Source of the DNA: Pythium myriotylum
Taxonomy: Eukaryota > Oomycota > Peronosporomycetes > Pythiales > Pythiaceae
Assembly (NCBI GenBank): GCA_023091665.1
Contig: JALJCQ010000013.1
Location: 3,410,001-3,474,000 of the forward strand
Reading direction: 5' to 3'
DNA: 64,000 bases
Below the pieces are notes generated by a model. That model made no database searches. It worked only from the letters and a program-made list of their open reading frames with translations, and was not told the DNA's origin. Position 1 is the stretch's first letter. The number at the start of each line of letters is the position of its first letter. This document shows, in pieces, positions 53,089 through 62,577 of this stretch. Position numbers and translations under genes: made by a program.

Positions 53089-54210
53089 CTACTGGAACCA
53101 TCCAGGATGATCATGTTCGCATGCGCGACCAAGATCAGAGCAATCTTGCCTGAGAACACTCTCATCGACCCAGGAGCTCTGGTTGCTTGGATATCCAAGC
53201 CACTTGACCAAGAGCTGGCGGACGCCATTGTGCACACGCACACCGACGTGATAATGGCGTTCGCCATTCCTGTCGATCACAGGCAAAGGAGCGCGCACCG
53301 GTCGCAGCGCTTTCCTTCTGGTCTTGACACCAGTGTCGGGGACCCGACGTGCTCCTTCGGGTTCAGCAAACGTAACCCGACGTCGTGTTGACGACGCTTT
53401 GGTCGCATTCGACGACCATGTCGAACTTCGACGGGCTTGATCAAGCCGTACCGAGCGTCTTGGCGCTTCCCCGTGTGGACTAGCCACGCCACTTGCAGAA
53501 CCCTGCACTGCGACAGATTCGCTAGAGGAATCATCCGTGACTGGCACGTTCTCGTGCGCGACTGTCGGTGGTTGCATATCGGCGGCAACTCCGCTTGGAA
53601 TTGTTTCCGACGACTCTTCGTCCGATTCATCTCCATCAGGGCGGAGATACGGCTTGAGCAAGCCGACGTAGAACGTCGGGTGCGTCTGCAACCATGTTGG
53701 CAGATCGACCCTGTAGGAGTTTCCACTCCGCTTCAACACCTTGAACGGGCCGATATATCTCGGCAGCAGCTTCGAGCTGCCCAAGCTGGACACAGCATTC
53801 TGAGACAGGTTCTTCGTGCTGACAAGCACATAGTCGCCTGGCTTGAACACATGCGTGTTCTTCCGACCGTGCTTGTCGGCTTGTTCCTTCTGAACATCTT
53901 GGGCAGCTGCCATCGCGTTACGCACGCGGGTGATGACATTCACACGTGTCGACAAGAACTCGTCGATCTTGCGGCGCTCCGCCGACTTGGAAACACCTTC
54001 CAACTGGGAGGCAAGTAATTGCCGAGCCCCTCCCCCACCAGACTGGGAACTGCCCATGAGGCAGAGCGGCAACGCTGGGTGCCTCAAACCGTTCACGAAG
54101 AACGGCGACAGACCTGTCGATGAATGAACAGAGTTGTTCATGGCGAACTCGACCATGACGAGAGTGTCGCTCCACGATGTGGGATTATCCCCACAGTACG
54201 GGAGGAGTTC
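53089..54210 (-). pseudogene. Gypsy pol remnant: integrase C-terminal part and chromodomain
   Basis: The frame reads YCGDNPTSWSDTLVMVEFAM, NNSVHSSTGLSPFFVNGLRH, the standard end of a Ty3/Gypsy integrase core, followed by a GPY/F-like domain (GDYVLVSTKNLSQN, LLPRYIGPFKVLKRSGNSYR, LPTWLQTHPTFYVGLLKPYL) and, after a Ser-rich linker, a chromodomain (RHYHVGVRVHNGVRQLLVKW, LGYPSNQSSWVDESVLRQ). It ends HPGWFQ. Upstream, a stop at 54211-54213 and a shifted DALRT piece show that the frame is broken. In chromoviruses the chromodomain steers integration toward marked chromatin; whether this one could bind is unknown. Confidence 0.88.
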
Positions 54211-55222
54211 TCAACGCATCGACAGATTTTACTGGGTGCGATTTGATTGCTTGATGAGATGCACCATCTATCTAGTCCCGACTTTCGCATTCGCGATCTC
54301 AGCTAGGATGGCGGGACCCTCAACATCTTCAACAGAGGAAACTTCTGTCAGAGCTTGAGCACCTGTCGGGGGGTAGAAAAGTGCCTCTTGTCCACGTTGA
54401 TATCTAGTTTATGCTTGTGTGGTACCAGCTTCGGATGAATATATTAATGTCGAGGAGGATTCTGTCTTGTCTTTCAACCACTACACCAGTCGGCACGGCA
54501 TCATCCATGCATGTGATTCATCCAGCACCCATCAAAATGGAGTCGCGGGACACTCACGCCATCGCCATTACTACTAGTAATTTCACCGCTCGAGAAAGTA
54601 CGGCAACCACAACCGACCAATTCGTACAGCAGTTCCTCACGAACTGACTTCGGCCGTGTCTTCGACGCAGCCCTTGCCAGCAGCGTCGCAGTCCGAACTC
54701 ACTACTTGATCAATTGCGTTGGCCTTGCACGAGGAATCAGGAACCTTGTTCCTCTCAACTCGGCCATCGCCAAGCTCAGCTTAAATACCATCGAATCGAC
54801 CGACTTGGCGTTCCTGTCGCTCCCGTTCCAGGAGTCATCGACCGATTCTCATGAGTGAAGTTGCAGTGTAAAAATTCGCTTCAACACCGAGTCCTTGGCT
54901 ATGGGATTTGCTGAGGGCACGCGGAGCCTGTTGTCTACTGCCGCCGTTTTCCAGTCGCTCACATGAGTCCTCGACACTGTGCGCAGTTCACTTGAGCACA
55001 AGAACAACTCGCCAACAGCTCAGTGGATCAAGATCCATCGGCCAACTTTCCTCGCAAGCACGTGGGCGAAAAGCGCTCGCCTCGCTGACTGAGGAATTCT
55101 CGGAATCGCTCCACTCAACTGTCGGAGACGCTTACTCTCGACGATGCCCCCACCTTCCTCATTCAGCGATCAGCTGCCAACGACTCAAGCCGCAAAGCAA
55201 GTAGCCACCAACCACGACCACC
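54211..55222. other. Intergenic: Gypsy remnants and promoter of the secreted-protein gene
   Basis: 54211-54360 may hold badly decayed Gypsy sequence on the minus strand. The rest has no recognised gene. CCTCATTCAGCGATCAG at about 55156, some 65 bases before the ATG, loosely resembles the oomycete initiator-type core promoter (TCATT followed by pyrimidines). Confidence 0.4.
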
Positions 55223-56140
55223 ATGAAGACCGCTCTCTTCGCTGCTGCCGCCGCCGTCGCCGTCTCAACTTCGCTGGCCGCGGACGTGCAAGTTGTCGGC
55301 GCGCAGTCACCATCGATGCAGTCGACGCCGTCGGGCGTCAAGGCCAAGATCGCGACGGCCGACATCCTCAACCGCGCCACCGCTCTGCTCAACAAGAACA
55401 CGCTCGCCATGGACAACAACGTCTTCATCGCGCGTAGCAACATCATCTTCACGCAGAACGACCGCCTCGCCATGCGCGAGAAGGTCGAGGCCGTCGTTGC
55501 GCAAGCCGCCCAAGAGCAGGCCATGGCCACGGCCACGCTCACCAAGAACGTGCTTCGTGCCGTGTCGGCGCCCGACAACGACGCGGCGCTCATGACCAAG
55601 GCCTCGGCCGTGGTCGCGGCCAAGGGCGACGCGTCGGCGCTGACGCAGCGCATCGCCGACTTCGTGGACGCGGCCGGCAAGAGCGAGATGGAGAAGGAGC
55701 AGGCCATCCAGTCGCAGACGCCGCGCGGCGTGGTCGTGCTCATCGGCACGAAGGACCTGCTGCGCCAGCCCACGGGCGTCGTCAACAAGAACATCGCGGC
55801 GAGCGACAACCAGGTCTCCATCAGCCGCAGCAACTTGGCGCCGACGCAGAATGACCAGGTGGCGCTCTCGGGTGGCGCCAAGGTCGCCGACGCCGTGCTG
55901 CCGGCCGCCGCCATCACCGTGGGCTCGATCACCAAGACGGGCGAGTCGGAGGAGTTCCGCACCAAGATCGCGTATCCGGTCGAGGGCGAGGCCGACCAGC
56001 GCGAGCTGTGGGGGCTGGGCGGGCTCGGCTGGGGCTTTGGCTGGCGCTACCCTCTTGGCTGGTGGAACTCGTTCGGCGTGGGCATTTACGGCGGTGGCTG
56101 TGGCCTCGGCTTCCCGTACGGGGGCTTCTACTACTGCTAA
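55223..56140 (+). CDS. Secreted protein with internal duplication and Gly/Trp/Tyr-rich C-terminus
   Basis: 305 residues. A clear signal peptide (MKTALFAAAAAVAVSTSLAA) is followed by two related segments: residues 32-85 (TPSGVKAKIATADIL, LNKNTLAMDNNVFIARSNII, FTQNDRLAM) and 165-216 (TPRGVVVLIGTKDLL, VNKNIAASDNQVSISRSNLA, PTQNDQVAL). An alanine-rich helical stretch lies between them. The last 45 residues are Gly/Leu/Trp/Phe/Tyr-rich (WGLGGLGWGFGWRYPLGWWN) and end FYYC, a composition seen in structural or cross-linked extracellular proteins. There are only two cysteines, both near the end. I know no family; a cell-wall or surface protein is an inference. The start has an ACCACCATG context. Confidence 0.82.
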   Translation: MKTALFAAAAAVAVSTSLAADVQVVGAQSPSMQSTPSGVKAKIATADILNRATALLNKNTLAMDNNVFIARSNIIFTQNDRLAMREKVEAVVAQAAQEQAMATATLTKNVLRAVSAPDNDAALMTKASAVVAAKGDASALTQRIADFVDAAGKSEMEKEQAIQSQTPRGVVVLIGTKDLLRQPTGVVNKNIAASDNQVSISRSNLAPTQNDQVALSGGAKVADAVLPAAAITVGSITKTGESEEFRTKIAYPVEGEADQRELWGLGGLGWGFGWRYPLGWWNSFGVGIYGGGCGLGFPYGGFYYC

Positions 56141-57698
56141 GTGAGCGCATGGCTAAACTCGATCTGCGACGTGTGCGAAGGTCATGCTAACGAGCATAAA
56201 TTCTTACCATTATCCTTGGCTTTGTGAGTCTCCTTCGCATTTTCAACATGGAGAAATCTGAGACGTGTGAGAAATTATCTTCTCAAAGTTCCGAGAATCT
56301 GTGACGTGTGACGAGCCCTCTCCCTGGTTGCACCTAGCGTCTTTCTCTGCAAGAGCCGAAACAAGACCACGCAAGCGGAAAAAAGATCACGCTCGGGAGC
56401 TGTAGCTGCTGGACAGAGCTCCTCTTCTTCATCTCTTTTGTTGCATAGCCGCGGCACGAGCTTTCGCCGTGTTCGAGTCGAAAGGCGCCACGAGCTCTTG
56501 ACACAAGTCCCATCCTCGGGACCAGCACGAGGCCGCGCCGTCGTGGAACGCTCCGTCGCAGCTGCGACGCTCTCCGCCTCTTTCACTGCGTGGCCAATTG
56601 ATTGTTCGCCTTCCCACGTGCAACAGGCCGACGAGGGAGACGGAGATGCAGTAGTGAGTGTAGTACTGTACCCAGGAGAGCTACAGTATCCATCACCTCT
56701 TTAAAAGCATACTATGCACCTATCAAGTGTGAGAGGTACTCCTTTCACCAAACGACAGAAGAAACAAAAAAAAATCAGCGTCCAACATGCAGCGGAGAAC
56801 CAAAATGGGCGGAGCGGAGCGGAGAACGTTCTCCGCTGCTCTAAACTCAACGCGCGCCGCGGCCGCGCTCTTGAGTTACCATGGTCCGGAATAAGTCGTG
56901 GGGGAGACTGGGGAGTGGCAAGGCGCGCGATCGGCGTCGCCCGAGTCCAGCAGCTCGGCTCCGCGCGTGGTGATCGGTGGAAGAAACGCAGGGAAGAAGC
57001 CAGCCCCGCGACCGGAACACTTCACCTCAAGAGTCGCGCGGGGAGCAAAAAACGCGTTGCGTAGACGTTTCGAAACGCCCCGCCGCGCTCGCGTGCCTCG
57101 CAACTAACGACGGCGCGTGTCAAAGGCAGAGTAAAGGCCCGCGTGGCGGAGAACGATCTCCGCTCTTCGCTCCTTGGCGCCGATATCGGTTCCCTCTCTT
57201 TTTTTTTCTTCCTTCTTTCTTGGACGAGGGCTGACCTGACCGCAGGGCCAGTCGACCGGCCAGGCCTCTTCCATCGAGAGAACCGTTCGCCGGCTGAGGT
57301 TGAAGTGGACGGCTCGACGTTCACCAGAACACTTGCGGAAAGCCGTCGCAGCTGCGAGCCGCGGCGGATCTTCTCCTCCGCCCGAGCGGAGATCAATATC
57401 CGTCCAGAGGTCTCTGCGTCCAGAGTGTTCGACTCGCCCGACGACACGCAAGCGCCGCGAGTGTCGAGGACGCCGCCCGCACTGTCCATCTCACGAGCGC
57501 GTGCGGCGTGCGCCACCGATCCACGTCACTCGGGCGTCGTCACTGCGATCTCCCCCTCCTCCTCCTCCTCCTCCTCCAACCAAGTCGGTTCTCCCCTCCG
57601 CTCGAAACAAAAAACAAAAACAAAAAAACGGTTCTCCGCTCCGCCAGGGTCATCCACCATCTCTGCATTTCCGTTCTCGGAACCAAGTCGAGGTCGTC
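56141..57698. promoter_or_regulatory. Upstream region of the RhoGAP gene with GCGGAGAAC palindromes
   Basis: About 1.5 kb with no supported gene. GCGGAGAAC occurs at 56792-56800, 56819-56827 and 57146-57154 and, inverted, at 57631-57639, about 60 bases before the RhoGAP ATG. Two of the copies lie in palindromes (56818-56837 and 57146-57163). Near 57560-57595 there is a CTC/TCC repeat. The open frame running into the RhoGAP frame from 57300 is Arg/Ser-rich and looks like leader sequence. A conserved intron cannot be excluded. Confidence 0.5.
56818..56837. promoter_or_regulatory. Perfect 20-bp palindrome built from two GCGGAGAAC sites
   Basis: AGCGGAGAACGTTCTCCGCT is identical to its reverse complement, i.e. 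two GCGGAGAAC half-sites abutting head to head. It would suit a dimeric DNA-binding protein. A looser version (GCGGAGA-ACGA-TCTCCGC) lies at 57146-57163. Confidence 0.6.
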
Positions 57699-58685
57699 AT
57701 GAGCTCGTGTCTGAACATCCGTCGCCCGAGTGGGCCTGCCCCGCCGGAAGCCAAGCTCGGAGGGCGTTCCCCGGCGTCGCCGTCGTCTTCGTGCGACGAC
57801 CCAGTCGGCCCCGTCGGCTACGAGATCAGCGCGCCCTTCGGCCTGCGCCACGACGTCCACATTCGCTACAACTACGCCGAGGCGCGGTTCGAAGGCGTCC
57901 CCGACAACTTTCTCGAGTTCCTGGCCTCGCAGGGCTCGCCACTCGGCTCCCCATTGACGCCGCCAGCGCCCCCGGGCAAGCCCAAGGCCAAACGCAGCCG
58001 AGCGTGGAGCAGCAACAGCGCCAAGGAGAACAACAAGCAGCAGGTGACCGAGCCCATGCTCTTCAATCAGCAGTTCCGGCTCCACTTTCGCCAGGTGCCA
58101 CGCGTGACCGTGCCCGGGTACGCCGATCGCATCCCGGCTGTGCTCGTGATGCTGCAGCAGCAGTTCTTCGCCAAGAGAGGCTTCCTCGTGCCGCACATTT
58201 TCCGTGAGTCGCCGAACAAAGACCACCGCGACCAGGCCATGTACGAGATCAACCACGGCACGTTCTGCGGCGCCACGACCGACGTGCGTGTACTCGCAGA
58301 CCTACTCAAAGTCTGGTTCCGTGAGCTGCCCGTACCCATCTTCCACGAGATCCCTTGTGACCAAATGGAGAAGCTCTGCCGCATGGAGAACCCGGCCGAG
58401 CAGGTTGAACGCATGCTCGGCTCGCTCGAGTTCAGCATCGTGCTCTGGCTCGCCGACCTGCTCGCCGAGGTCGCCGAGTACCAGTCGGAGAACCACATGG
58501 GCGTGGACCAACTCGCGATCGTCATCGCCCCGAACTTGATCCGTATCCAGTCGGAAAACCCCATGGTCGCCGTCACGACCTCCAAGGCCGCTGTCGAAGT
58601 CTTCCGCTCGGTTGTCCGACTCCGCTTCCAGCGGCGAAGGCAGCTCGCGCAAGAGCAGCACCCGAGAAACTCGATGGACAACTAG
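57699..58685 (+). CDS. Rho-family GTPase-activating protein with CRIB motif (plant RopGAP-like)
   Basis: Starting at the ATG at 57699 the product has 328 residues. Residues 43-70 form a CRIB motif (ISAPFGLRHDVHIRYNYAEA, RFEGVP), which binds active Rac/Cdc42-type GTPases. Residues about 130-315 are a RhoGAP domain: IPAVLVMLQQQFFAKRGFLV, HIFRES with the arginine finger at Arg-169, LADLLKVWFRELPVPIF and MGVDQLAIVIAPNLIRI. CRIB followed directly by RhoGAP is the layout of plant Rop GAPs. The role is to switch off Rac/Rop-type GTPases that control actin and polar growth. The frame is open far upstream, but the sequence there is low-complexity and the chosen start precedes all conserved sequence. 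The gene is convergent with the glycosyltransferase gene. Confidence 0.92.
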   Translation: MSSCLNIRRPSGPAPPEAKLGGRSPASPSSSCDDPVGPVGYEISAPFGLRHDVHIRYNYAEARFEGVPDNFLEFLASQGSPLGSPLTPPAPPGKPKAKRSRAWSSNSAKENNKQQVTEPMLFNQQFRLHFRQVPRVTVPGYADRIPAVLVMLQQQFFAKRGFLVPHIFRESPNKDHRDQAMYEINHGTFCGATTDVRVLADLLKVWFRELPVPIFHEIPCDQMEKLCRMENPAEQVERMLGSLEFSIVLWLADLLAEVAEYQSENHMGVDQLAIVIAPNLIRIQSENPMVAVTTSKAAVEVFRSVVRLRFQRRRQLAQEQHPRNSMDN

Positions 58686-58878
58686 CCCAACCAACCCTTG
58701 TAGAAGCCTTCTAGTCTGAGACCCCCCACCGCGTATGTATTGACACCAGAATTACTACTTAGCACATGTGGATGGCACTGATAACGATCAAGAGTAATAT
58801 TTGTTCGCACTTCAAGATTGACGGAAACAGTAAAAGGCTCTATTGTGGTGTGCATATTCTCAAGAGGAATCGGCACGT

Positions 58879-60399
58879 CTAGTACAGATACGGCTGCAGT
58901 TTGTCGATCCTGATTTCGTCCTGACACAGACTCTCCTCGATGGCCGCCATGGCGTTAAGGAAGTATGTGCGATCTTCTAAGTACTTGGCGCGTGCTCGTC
59001 GGCCCATGCGACGTCGCTCTTCGATCGTCATAAGCAGAATCCGCTCCACGCCTTGCTCGATATCTGCGACCTCAACGTGGGCCATCGGCATAAATAAGTC
59101 GCCTTTCGTTTGCCACCACCACTCTTGCGCATGCCCGACAAGCACGCCACTCTTCTCGTCGACCAGTTCGTTCATGGGCGAGACATTGGTCGTGAGAATC
59201 AAAGCACCAACGCTTCGAGCTTCGTTGATGTAGTGACCGAAACCCTCGGTTTCGCTTGGACAAAGGTGGATGCCGATTTTGTTCTGCAAATTGTTCTTCA
59301 TGTCAAGAGGCTCCGACCCGCACTTGTAGTCGACGTTGCTCAGTCGCCAGCCATCAGCCGAGCCGTAGGTGTCGTCGATCCACTTGCAAATATCGGCTTT
59401 GATGACTCGCAGCACGAGCGTCGGCCATTCGGGATGCTCTGACCAAGCCTGGACGATCACGCGTGTGTTCTTGAACGGACTCCAGCCGGCGAGGTGCAAA
59501 AATGATGTCCAGTCGCGCTCGATCTCCGGTTTGAAGACGTCGTGGCTCGTATGCTTCGTGTACAGCACCGAGTAGCCCATCTTGTGGCGATGCCTGTACT
59601 CGAGCACTTTCTTGAGCCCGATGCGGTTTTTGACGATCATGACGCCGACATCCGGGTTCGTGAGTTCATGGCGGTCGAAAAATTCCGTGTTCTGCATCAT
59701 CCAGATCGTCTTGTCTCGTGGGTGGTGGAAGCGGCTGTAGTACTTTTTATCAATAGGATGGCGCTCCAGATACAGATCGATCACGGACGGAGGCAGCACG
59801 ACTTCTCCTTCATACGCGTGCACAGGCCGTGCGGACGGCAGCGCGTTGAGATAGAGCTCGAAATCCTGGAGCACGCCGGGGCTGTCGGTTGGTGTGATCA
59901 GATTGATACAGTACGTCGAGCTCCCGTTGAGCGGCTCGTGGCCCTGGCCCATGGACTGCAAAAAGAACCCTTTCTCGATCTTTTTCTCTCGCTTGCCATG
60001 CGCTGGTTCAAGGCTGTCGCCGTCCTTGGCCGCGTCGCCGCGCTTCTTGTCTTTCCGGATCTTGGGAGTCTTCTTGTCGGCCGCGAGGATCGCGAGCATG
60101 CGCTCTTTCTCGAGCTGCTCTTTCTCTTCTTTCTCTCGCGCGGCGATCTCTTTGGGCGACAAATAGAGCGAGCGGTAGAGCAAATGCACGGGCGTCTGCA
60201 GCTCCTGGCTCGTCGCGGTCGCGAGCGCTCGCGAGGCCGTCGTGGCGTTGCAAAAGTCGGGATGGAGCTCGACGTCGGGCAGAAACGCGAAGAACGTGAG
60301 CTGCACGAGGCTCACGATGAGCAGCAGCAGCAAGATGCACGCGTGGAGCAGGAAGGAGGAGCCCGAGGCGTGGCCCATGGAGAGCGACAGCGACACCAT
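58879..60399 (-). CDS. Glycosyltransferase, GT4-like fold, type II membrane protein
   Basis: The ATG at 60399 gives 506 residues. A short cytoplasmic end (MVSLSLSMGHASGSS) is followed by one strong membrane helix (LLHACILLLLLIVSLVQLTF) and a charged stem rich in Lys/Glu (about 75-135), the topology of Golgi glycosyltransferases. The catalytic region has IWMMQNTEFFDRHEL, SFLHLAGWSPFKNTRVIVQA and the E-x7-E signature in CPSETEGFGHYINEARSVGA (about residues 383-402), followed by VSPMNELV. This signature marks retaining GT-B enzymes that use a sugar nucleotide donor. The acceptor and the sugar are unknown. It is divergent from the GDA1/CD39-like gene with 229 bp between the starts. An in-frame GTG further up is not used as start. 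Confidence 0.82.
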   Translation of the reverse strand: MVSLSLSMGHASGSSFLLHACILLLLLIVSLVQLTFFAFLPDVELHPDFCNATTASRALATATSQELQTPVHLLYRSLYLSPKEIAAREKEEKEQLEKERMLAILAADKKTPKIRKDKKRGDAAKDGDSLEPAHGKREKKIEKGFFLQSMGQGHEPLNGSSTYCINLITPTDSPGVLQDFELYLNALPSARPVHAYEGEVVLPPSVIDLYLERHPIDKKYYSRFHHPRDKTIWMMQNTEFFDRHELTNPDVGVMIVKNRIGLKKVLEYRHRHKMGYSVLYTKHTSHDVFKPEIERDWTSFLHLAGWSPFKNTRVIVQAWSEHPEWPTLVLRVIKADICKWIDDTYGSADGWRLSNVDYKCGSEPLDMKNNLQNKIGIHLCPSETEGFGHYINEARSVGALILTTNVSPMNELVDEKSGVLVGHAQEWWWQTKGDLFMPMAHVEVADIEQGVERILLMTIEERRRMGRRARAKYLEDRTYFLNAMAAIEESLCQDEIRIDKLQPYLY

Positions 60400-60628
60400 C
60401 GCCCGGCGTACGTGGTGGGGCCGTCGGGCGGGGGTCAGGAGGCTCACCTTGGGGACGACCTCGCTCGAATAGAGGGGCTGCGGTGTATACTGGACACCGC
60501 AGTTTTATCCGGACTATACGTTCGACAGGTATGTTACAAACTGATAGTCGATCCCTGTTAGGCGGAAAGGAGGCAGCAGGGGGTTCCAAAACGAGCCCAC
60601 AGTGACGCGAGGCTTTTCGAGCGGAAAC
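60400..60628. promoter_or_regulatory. Compact divergent promoter between glycosyltransferase and GDA1/CD39-like genes
   Basis: 229 bases between two divergent start codons must hold both promoters. It is pyrimidine/purine mixed with no TATA element recognised; GCGGAGAAC is absent here. Both products are predicted membrane proteins of the secretory pathway, so co-expression would make sense, but that is inference. Confidence 0.4.
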
Positions 60629-62482
60629 ATGGAGCCGGAGGGGAAACTTCGCGTCGGGATTCGCGTATTTGGGGGCCAAGACGGGCTCGCAGAGGGATCA
60701 AAGCGGGTTCAACGGAGAGAGCGTCGCAAGAGCTTTCGATCGGTGGGTCTCGCGGCCTGGTTGGTGGTCGTGGTGCTGCTGCAGACGCTTGCACCTGTTG
60801 CGCGCGGCGACCAAGTGCCGGAGACGGAGGACCCTGCGCTTGCTGGCGCGACGCGGCCGAGCTGCAGCATCTTCATCGATGCCTCTCTCAAGCGAAATCG
60901 GTTCCTGCTCGTCCAGGGCTTTGAGGACGACGCGGAGGTTGTCGTGCTCGATCAGTTCCCAGCCGTCGTGCCGGGACTCGGAGATCTCACGCCGTCGAAG
61001 GCATACCAACAGCTTCGGCCTGGCTTCATGAGCATTGCAGACCACCTCAACGCGCAGCCCAAGCCCGTACTCGTGCAGCCGCGCCACTGCCACACGCATT
61101 TACTGGTCGCCAGCGAGCTTCAGCGCCACCTTGGAGACGAGCGTCTGGACGCACTGTTGCGGGAGATCCTCCAAGCATCAATCGAAGATGCACAGTTCCC
61201 GTTTTTGTTCTCACGAGATGATATGCGGGTAATCGACTCCCGAGCGAAAGGATACTACCAAATGCTCGGCGTCAATTTCCTCGACGGCCGGATCGCACAA
61301 ACACTCGCACCCGGATCAGTAGAGCTGTCAGGAGTATTGTCTCTCCACGATGAGTCACTTCTTGTGGCGTTCGATCAACAGGAACGTTGGCGTCGTGGGA
61401 TTCGACGCAAGCAACTCTCACGATCTCTTAACACAACGGATTTCTACATTTTCGAGCAGGTGGACTTTGTCCAAGATCGTCTTCACCTCGCTATCGCGCG
61501 GCAGCTGTTCAAACAAGAACAACAACGACTTCAGGAGACGGATGAAGCAGAGAAAAAACCATCAAAGGTGTCGCATCCGTGTCTTCCTCGTGGAGTGAAA
61601 CAAACGCTTCCAGTTGTTGGAGCTTCAGCGTCAGGCGTGGAGTTCGATGGCACTGGAGATGCAAAAGCCTGCATCGCCAATTTCGCCGAATTTATCAAGC
61701 TCACAAACAAGGACTGCCCGCAAGGGAGTTTTTGTTTGCTCAATAGTGTGTCTCAACCGAAGCCAGTCAGCCCATTCTTCGCAAGTGGTAAATTCATGAC
61801 AATCTCGCGCTTCGCAAATGAAGTTCTTGCTCGACTGCAGCAAAAGAGTAAAGACAGCGATGATGAGAAGCAAGTGGTCCTTTTAGATCTGCCGCTTCCT
61901 TCGTTAGCACAAGTGCGGAGTGCTGCGCAACAAATTTGTACGATATCGGCAACAACGCTGGCAGAATGGAACTTGAACTACGAGGAAGGCAAATCAGTGA
62001 ACAACGCGTGCTTCGATTTGTGTGAAGTTGTCAGTTTGTTGCAACAACTCGGAATAGAAGAAACTGAGAAGAGGGTCGTCTTCGGTGAACCTCTCGCTCC
62101 AACAACTCGTTCGACTCTTGGGGATCAAGACCTTGTAAATCGGAACATCACAACCAGCAACAGTGCAAGCGAAGTATCGTGGGTTGTTGGTGTGTTCCTC
62201 GTTTTGCAGCTGCTCGAAAAGAGGCAGACTTTCTCAATTGAGTCTGACTATTTCGCAGAGCGTGTGGGGGAAGGCGTCCCGGTCGGTTTGAGAATGAGCT
62301 TGCTTCTTTTTGTCGGTGCGCTCGTCTTTCTGTACCTCACGACTGGCCCGCGCGTAAAAGGACGATTAGTTGGTTATCAGCTTGCCCCTACCAGTCCCAG
62401 CTTGAACGGGAGCAAGCGCTCATCACTACCTCCGCGTAACACGACTTCTGCAATTGTTTTTGTTGATGATGCAAGCGAATAG
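60629..62482 (+). CDS. GDA1/CD39 (apyrase)-like membrane protein with degenerate active-site motifs
   Basis: 617 residues from the ATG at 60629. A hydrophobic segment near residues 40-60 (GLAAWLVVVVLLQTLAPVA) and a second near 563-582 (LLLFVGALVFLYLTTG) bracket the main domain, the two-helix layout of CD39-type ectonucleotidases. The body keeps family landmarks: the opening strand SIFIDASLKRNRFLLV, a SRAKGYYQMLGVNFLDG region, CLPRGVKQ, and CPQGSFCLLNSVSQPKPVSP followed by FFASGKFMTISRF. The glycine-rich phosphate-binding loops are poor: DASLKRN replaces DAGSSGT and LSLHDESLL replaces the usual DLGGAS. It may therefore bind but not hydrolyse nucleotides. The location is Golgi or cell surface. 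It is convergent with the membrane/LRR gene at the right edge (95 bp apart). Confidence 0.75.
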   Translation: MEPEGKLRVGIRVFGGQDGLAEGSKRVQRRERRKSFRSVGLAAWLVVVVLLQTLAPVARGDQVPETEDPALAGATRPSCSIFIDASLKRNRFLLVQGFEDDAEVVVLDQFPAVVPGLGDLTPSKAYQQLRPGFMSIADHLNAQPKPVLVQPRHCHTHLLVASELQRHLGDERLDALLREILQASIEDAQFPFLFSRDDMRVIDSRAKGYYQMLGVNFLDGRIAQTLAPGSVELSGVLSLHDESLLVAFDQQERWRRGIRRKQLSRSLNTTDFYIFEQVDFVQDRLHLAIARQLFKQEQQRLQETDEAEKKPSKVSHPCLPRGVKQTLPVVGASASGVEFDGTGDAKACIANFAEFIKLTNKDCPQGSFCLLNSVSQPKPVSPFFASGKFMTISRFANEVLARLQQKSKDSDDEKQVVLLDLPLPSLAQVRSAAQQICTISATTLAEWNLNYEEGKSVNNACFDLCEVVSLLQQLGIEETEKRVVFGEPLAPTTRSTLGDQDLVNRNITTSNSASEVSWVVGVFLVLQLLEKRQTFSIESDYFAERVGEGVPVGLRMSLLLFVGALVFLYLTTGPRVKGRLVGYQLAPTSPSLNGSKRSSLPPRNTTSAIVFVDDASE

Positions 62483-62577
62483 ATTCTTCCCAAGACGAAA
62501 TAACGAGCGATGTAACGATAAATATCAACGGCACTCCCCAAGCCGGTTGGAACGCAAATGATTTGTCGAATTCATGT

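Larger units (their letters stand above)
51826..54210 (-). mobile_element. Truncated Ty3/Gypsy (chromovirus-type) element, 3' part
   Basis: Read on the minus strand, the element has the integrase C-terminal part and chromodomain, about 940 bases of 3' internal sequence, a polypurine tract and one LTR. No gag, protease, RT, RNase H or 5' LTR was found at higher coordinates; the recognisable frame ends at about 54210 with a stop and shifted remnants beyond. It sits in LINE C and so is younger than LINE C. A candidate half of a 5-bp target duplication is TGTCC at 51821-51825; the partner cannot be checked because the other end is missing. Confidence 0.82.

Noticed and set aside
59542..60561. 339-codon plus-strand frame
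   Set aside because: Antisense shadow of the glycosyltransferase.
60602..60628. Upstream GTG start for the GDA1/CD39-like gene
   Set aside because: An in-frame ATG at 60629 follows closely; non-AUG starts are not needed.
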